DNA of 64,000 nucleotides from Anthonomus grandis grandis (Eukaryota > Arthropoda > Insecta > Coleoptera > Curculionidae): NCBI RefSeq assembly GCF_022605725.1, contig NC_065546.1, positions 25,974,227 to 26,038,226 of the forward strand, read 5' to 3'. Numbering within the stretch: the stretch's first letter is position 1; each line of letters starts with the position of its first letter. A program made the translations under genes and the position numbers. The notes under the pieces were generated by a model that saw nothing but the letters and a program-made list of their open reading frames with translations, made no database searches and was not told the origin of the DNA. Positions 59,336 to 64,000 of this stretch are shown one piece after another.

Positions 59336-59994
59336 ATAAATATTAAAATCAATCAACTGAAATAAAATGTAAAGATAATAATTGAAGTAAACTTATCAAC
59401 TAGAATTCAATGAATGTTTCCTTAATAAAATAATTGCCATAATAATAAACATTTCAATAAAATAAATGTTTCATTATTTTTCCAATTTGGCAATATACAA
59501 GATAAACAAAATTCAATTTCACTTACAATTCTAGAAGGAGAATATTTATTTCAATAGAACGAGCGATGTTTGTCACTTCCCTAGAGACTACGTATGAGGG
59601 TTGGACAATTTTGTTCCTTGCCTTGCACCAAAAGGACAACGTTCTCTGGAGTTTGGATCAAATCAGGTCTTCCTTGGTCAGATAAACTCTTTGTAGGTCA
59701 CTACTATGCCGAATTTATGATTTGGTATACACCATTAATCTTTAAAACCAAAACTGTTATTTTTTCGCGATGAAATAATTTCCCGTTTAGTGTGTCCTAA
59801 CGATTGCGCTAGTTTTCTTAAAAAAAACTTTTCAATCAATTCAATACAACAGTAGTTTGACTAACAAATTGACTTTTATATTATTTATTTGACTTTTATA
59901 AAGCTTACACAAGCAGAAAGGCAATATGATAAAATGAATCTAGCTAAGCGCATGATAATAACAATGTATGTAGTTATAAAGGGGTATATAATTA

Positions 59995-60870
59995 ACAAGT
60001 GTTTTTTGTAGAAACAAAAAACCTGAAATGAAAATATTTAGCTATTGACTTTAGATCAATGTTGTGATTAAACCCTCGAAATAACATACGACCTCAAAAA
60101 ATAATACTATAAATTTAAGGGCAAATCGCGTTATCCGTCTTGAAGGACCAAATAAAATAGTTTGGAAATTCTATCTTTTGATTTGATTAAAAATACTAAA
60201 ATGGATTTTTGAAGCACCAGTGTATATTTACAAATACAATGGGAAATTAAAAACTATAAGCCAATAGGTGTTTTTCGCTGCAGATTGGGCCGGCCAGTTT
60301 TTACACATGCTATTCCATCTCTCACAAAACTGTCTTTGAGATGCTTCTGATAATAACGGTTAAGACCACACAACGAACAGAACCTCCATATGAAGGTAAC
60401 TGTCAAAGTCATCACTGACGCATGCACTCGTTAAAAATCGTTATTGGTCAAATTCAAATGAGTTGAACTATTGGATAGGCGTTGAATTTAAAAATCCCTT
60501 TAATTTAACAATTCCTAACATTCATACTATAAATATTTTAAACTATAAATAGGAAAAAAACTTAACTCTTAAAACTGTTGACAAAGCCAGAAAACAGACT
60601 TATTTATTATTATTTAGGCATTATTTATGGTAGTAAGTAAAGTTTTTTTTTGTACTCCTAAAATAAATAATTTTTTCAACCTTTCTATTGTGTTTCGGAA
60701 TGTACAGTGAGAATGTATTAGTAAACCCTACTGCTTTATGTGTTTTTATTATGTATCTAACTTTATTTATGTGTCTAGAAATAATCTATATTATTAAAAA
60801 AAGTAATTTTCTATTAAACCATTCTTGTAATAAGCTATAGAGGGTCTTTGTAAAATCATTTATTTTAACA
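59995..60870. other. AT-rich spacer upstream of the receptor region
   Basis: Nothing recognised. 60240-60480 is slightly GC-richer without coding features. Confidence 0.45.
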
Positions 60871-60874
60871 CCTT

Positions 60875-61815
60875 GTAGAACTCATCAAAAAAGTTAATAC
60901 ATCAAAATCATCTATGAAAAAAATCAAAAAATAATAAATAAATCAAGAATCATCTATATAAAAAATTTATAAAAGTTGCATAATAAGACAGTTACTTCAC
61001 AATATTGAAAATTATTTTTTAAAAGTCTTTAAAAAAATGGGTCCATTGCGCACTATCCATCTATTCGAAAACTCATTATTTAGATGTTCATCAACTTTTC
61101 GTCTAAAATGTGGTGGAGTCCCATCAGGTAGGAACCACATATTCTGTCTCACCTTTAGAGAAACATCTTCTGATAATTGCGGCAGATTGGATAGAGGAAA
61201 ATGTAAATAAATTTTACCGGTCAGACATTTAATAAAAATCTATTGAAAATCAGATCTTTTCAGAGCATAAGGATTTTCTACTGACTAAACGTGATGATCT
61301 TCAGGTTATAATTCTTGTACCCATTGATAATTATAAAGATAATACAGTTCTTGTCGTATGGTATTCCACACTTTACTATGAGAAACTTCAACTTAAGCTG
61401 CTATGGTTCTAGTACTCATTGTGGAGTCATCTTCAATCATTTATAAAAACTCTCCCTCAATTTGTAACATTTCAGGTTAGGCAGCTTTTCTAGCGTTGCC
61501 GCCTCGTATTTAGTCTATAGATCATTGTTTTCGTAAACATGGGCCACTTTTCCTCAAAAAATAATCTGACAAATAAAATACGCACTATTAAAAGACTGAT
61601 ATAATTGATAGAGCCAAAGATTAGTACTGAAAACCATGCAATAACACAAATTTTTATAAACAAATTTTGTAAGAGCAATTAACGAAAAACTGTTAATTAA
61701 CAAATTTACAAGCTATTCGCCGAAAATATTAAAAAATGTTTTAGTAATTTTTTTTTTATGCAACTTTTATATAGGTGATTTTTGGTATATCAACTCCTTT
61801 TGACGAGTCCTAAAA
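60875..61815 (-). mobile_element. Deleted mariner-like element 8
   Basis: The ends at about 60885 and 61805 are inverted relatives (GAACTCATCAAAA...CATCTATG versus its complement TTTTGACGAGTCC...). Inside on the minus strand lies a transposase with an internal deletion (see next entry). It lies within about 100 bp of the acceptor site of the receptor exon. Confidence 0.6.
61030..61500 (-). pseudogene. Mariner-like transposase, internally deleted (element 8)
   Basis: On the minus strand EDDSTMSTRTIAA, VEVSHSKVWNTIRQELYYL and VQEL, PEDHHV belong to the helix-turn-helix half. The reading then jumps to LPQLSEDVSLKVRQNMWFLPDGTPPHFRRKVDEHL and NRWMDS. The second catalytic Asp (LPDGTPPHF) is present; the first region and the C-terminus are gone. 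Confidence 0.72.
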
Positions 61816-61895
61816 GCAATTTAAGTGAATGATAACCTTAAAGACATCGTGTACGTACTGAATAAAGTTTTACAAATATGTTTTTTCTTTTTTAG

Positions 61896-62727
61896 GCAAC
61901 AGAAGAAAAATTGCCATAACTACCTACCATGTAACACACCAAATTGAAAAATAAATATCGACAATGAATGAAATATGGTTTATGACAACAACAGAATTTT
62001 TAAACAAGTTGGACTTACGAAACTACTCTTTCGAAGAATCACTAAATTTTGCTATGACCAACAATTCAATGAAAGTTGTGCCAGTGAAGAAAGTGTGGAT
62101 ACATCCGTGGACTTTCCTAATTGCCCTAAAGCTGACTGTCATGATTTTAATTATCCTTGCTGCCCTACTTGGAAATCTTCTTGTAATTGTGTCAGTCATG
62201 CGCCATAGAAAATTACGTGTTATAACCAATTACTTTGTGGTTAGCTTAGCGTTCGCGGATATGTTAGTTGCAATATGGGCCATGTGTTTTAGTTTTAGTG
62301 TTGAAGTTACTGGCGGAAGATGGGTTTTTGGATATCTTATGTGTGATGTTTGGAACTCATTAGATGTTTATTTCTCAACGGCGTCAATTTTTCATCTATG
62401 CTGCATAAGTGTTGACCGATATTATGCAATTGTTCAACCATTAGATTATCCATTAATAATGACAAATACTAAATTATTATTAATGTTAACAATAGTATGG
62501 TGTAGCCCTGCTCTATTATCTTTTCTTCCAATATTTATGGGTTGGTATACCACCAGTGAACATTTAGAGCTTCGCAAAAGTAATTCGTCGATATGTATAT
62601 TTGTTGTAAATCGAACCTATTCGATAATTTCGTCAAGTTTTAGTTTTTGGGTACCTGGAATGGTAATGATATTAATGTATTATAGAATATATGTAGAGGC
62701 CGATAGACAAGAAAGGCTATTATATAG
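61896..62727 (+). CDS. Beta-type octopamine receptor, first coding exon (aminergic GPCR)
   Basis: A splice acceptor (TTTTTTAG, ending 61895) starts an exon whose ATG is at 61964. Coding runs to a donor AG/GTAAGT at 62727/62728, giving about 255 residues (TM1-TM5). Visible features are NYS and NNS glycosylation sites in the N-terminus, GN (70-71) in TM1, LAFAD (95-99) in TM2, Cys127 and amine-binding Asp134 in TM3 (CDVWNSLDVYFSTAS), DRY at 151-153, Trp179 in TM4, WYTTSEH and Cys211 in loop 2, and serines 223-225 with FWVPG in TM5. The pattern closely matches insect beta octopamine receptors, which raise cAMP through Gs at the cell membrane; the subtype is unresolved. TM6, TM7 and the tail must lie in exons beyond 64000. 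The stop just after the donor is intronic. No damage is seen. Confidence 0.85.
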
Positions 62728-63193
62728 GTAAGTTTTAGTCATTAAGTTAGAACGGTAAAATAATTTTAAATTTTATTTAAATTTGCTGGTTAAATTTGAT
62801 GTTAAAACTGGTATAATTAGGACTGCACATATTTACATTATTTAAAAAAATACTATGAAAAAATATTCTTGTTCTAATTTTAATCTCTATTTTATTTAAC
62901 TACATATATACACGTCTATAAAATACAAAAAGTATAGATACCATGAGATAAAAAAGTTATAGTAACAAAGCTGTTTTATGATCACCCAGAATGCCTATTT
63001 TTGAAGTAAAACTTGTTTACGCACGTTTAAGTTGGGGAAAAAGCTGGCAAATGCGTTACGAAAAGTGTGATCGAGCGAGATAAACGGTAGTTGAGAAGGA
63101 GATGTGAGTTAGTGGAGATAGAAAAAAGTTACGGTTATATTATAGACGTATATTATTATAGAAGGAAGAGACACTATACATACAAATATTATA
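62728..63193 (+). other. Intron of the receptor gene (start)
   Basis: Begins GTAAGTTTTAG. No further exon is recognised before the end of the window; a mariner-like element starts at 63194. Confidence 0.7.
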
Positions 63194-64000
63194 CAGGGTG
63201 TCCCATTAATAATGGTAAATATTTTAACAACAGATTCCTCTCATAAAAATAATGAGGTTAGGTTAAATTTTCCTAGTCCGAAAATGAAATGCAACCAAGA
63301 TACAGGGTGATAAACATTAATTTTTTTTTTAATTTTGCTTATAACAGCCAAATATAAAACTTTACATTTTTTTAAATCATCTCATAGAAAGCGCCACCAG
63401 CCTTATTTTAGTCTTTTTTAAACTCCATAATTTTTTACACTTTGTATAACGTAATGTTTTATTATAAATTTCTATTCTGCAAGTGTTTTTCCTTAAAAAA
63501 GGTATACCTTAAAAATGTCGCTAGGATTTATCGTTCTCGAGATATTTGGACTTAAAACTTGCAATGCGCTCAAAAAAAAATTAATATTTTTCTACTTTAA
63601 GTTGAAAAAAATAAGTAGGCTGTGTCTAAAAAGAGTCTAGACTGTGACAAAAAAATTAAAACAAACAAAGTCACTGTCACGATTTATGTTTTTTTAGTTG
63701 CTGTGGCCCGTTATAGCACGATTAATTACTTTATTACCCTTTTTTGCGTTATTTTTGTTAGTTATTAATAGTTCTGTTATTAATTGTTACTTGTTGCGTT
63801 AGTGTTAGTTCCAGTAGTCTTTATTTATCACTTTAGGTTAAGATGCCTAGACATCAATATTTTTCTAATTCGGAAATGCTTCATTAATTCGGAAAAGATA
63901 TGGTTTGTGTTTATGCCCAAGCAAATTACAGCGGTCTAAGAGCTTGTCGACGTTATGCGCAATTGTATCCAAATAGGAGGCAGCCAGATTTTAAACTCTT
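63194..64000 (+). mobile_element. Mariner-like element 9, 5' part (runs off the window)
   Basis: It starts CAGGGTGTCCCATTAATAATGG after a TA, the usual start of this insect mariner group. After about 650 bp of end sequence the transposase N-terminus begins at 63843: MPRHQYFSNSEML, frame break, KDMVCVYAQANYSGLRACRRY, QLYPNRRQPDFKL. The element continues past 64000. It lies in the receptor intron. Confidence 0.75.

Larger units (their letters stand above)
56660..59994 (-). mobile_element. Errantivirus C, internally deleted, minus strand
   Basis: Diverged direct repeats 56660-56818 and 59811-59994 (shared CAATACAA.AG, GACTAACAAATTGA-like, GTATGTAGTTATAA) are the LTRs. The primer site beside the right one is a mutated TAGCGCAATCG. 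A GTAGGGAAGG purine tract abuts the left one. Only the start of gag, the end of integrase and most of env remain. Total length is about 3.3 kb against 7.7 kb for element B, so most of gag and pol were lost. It is clearly older than A and B. Confidence 0.8.

Noticed and set aside
61975..62229. Alternative frames overlapping the receptor exon
   Set aside because: The GPCR frame has all family motifs and fits the splice sites; the others are shadows.
1..64000. CRISPR array, bacterial operon or prophage
   Set aside because: Introns, insect transposons and a GPCR show the DNA is from an animal nucleus; no regularly spaced short repeats with unique spacers were seen.

Overview
The window is AT-rich insect nuclear DNA, possibly from a beetle, though the order is only a guess. 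The evidence is one host gene exon flanked by canonical splice sites, together with insect-type transposons: env-bearing Ty3/gypsy errantiviruses, BEL/Pao, Jockey-like LINEs, mariner-like elements with long inverted repeats, and a hAT miniature element. The only gene that looks functional is the first coding exon of an aminergic GPCR, most likely a beta-type octopamine receptor (61964-62727, + strand). Almost everything else recognisable is a transposon or a decayed transposon-like gene.

Layout. 1-301: probable LTR end of an otherwise unseen retroelement. 310-9165: a + strand LINE split by a minus-strand errantivirus (502-8354), which is itself split by a hAT miniature element (6617-7558). 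9179-12960: a minus-strand Jockey-like LINE. 13424-16100: a THAP-domain pseudogene with an inverted-repeat element in its first intron. 17-20 kb: a LINE ORF1 zinc-finger relic, a BEL/Pao gag relic and a second THAP relic. 20.7-22.2 kb and 27.3-29.5 kb: two different diverged tandem repeats with periods near 1.16 and 1.03 kb. 25.2-27.0 kb: a third THAP-like first exon and a LINE RT relic. 30.9-33.1 kb: a BEL/Pao pol relic. 33745-41451: a structurally complete but frame-broken errantivirus with 218-bp LTRs, a CTTA target duplication and a tRNA-Ser-type primer site. 41.5-54.3 kb: a dense run of mariner-superfamily elements joined at TA dinucleotides. 54.3-56.5 kb: a LINE fragment and the 5' end of another gypsy-type element. 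56660-59994: an internally deleted third errantivirus. 60.9-64 kb: the receptor exon between two mariner-like elements.

The genes do not form a pathway. The order of insertion can be read in places: hAT inside errantivirus inside LINE, and a 119-bp insert with a 15-bp duplication inside a mariner inverted repeat. Three separate THAP-like N-terminal exons lie within about 12 kb, which suggests a decayed family of P-element-like or THAP genes. I found no intact novel system; the THAP cluster and the long-TIR mariner cluster are the most unusual content. All counts and alignments were made by eye.
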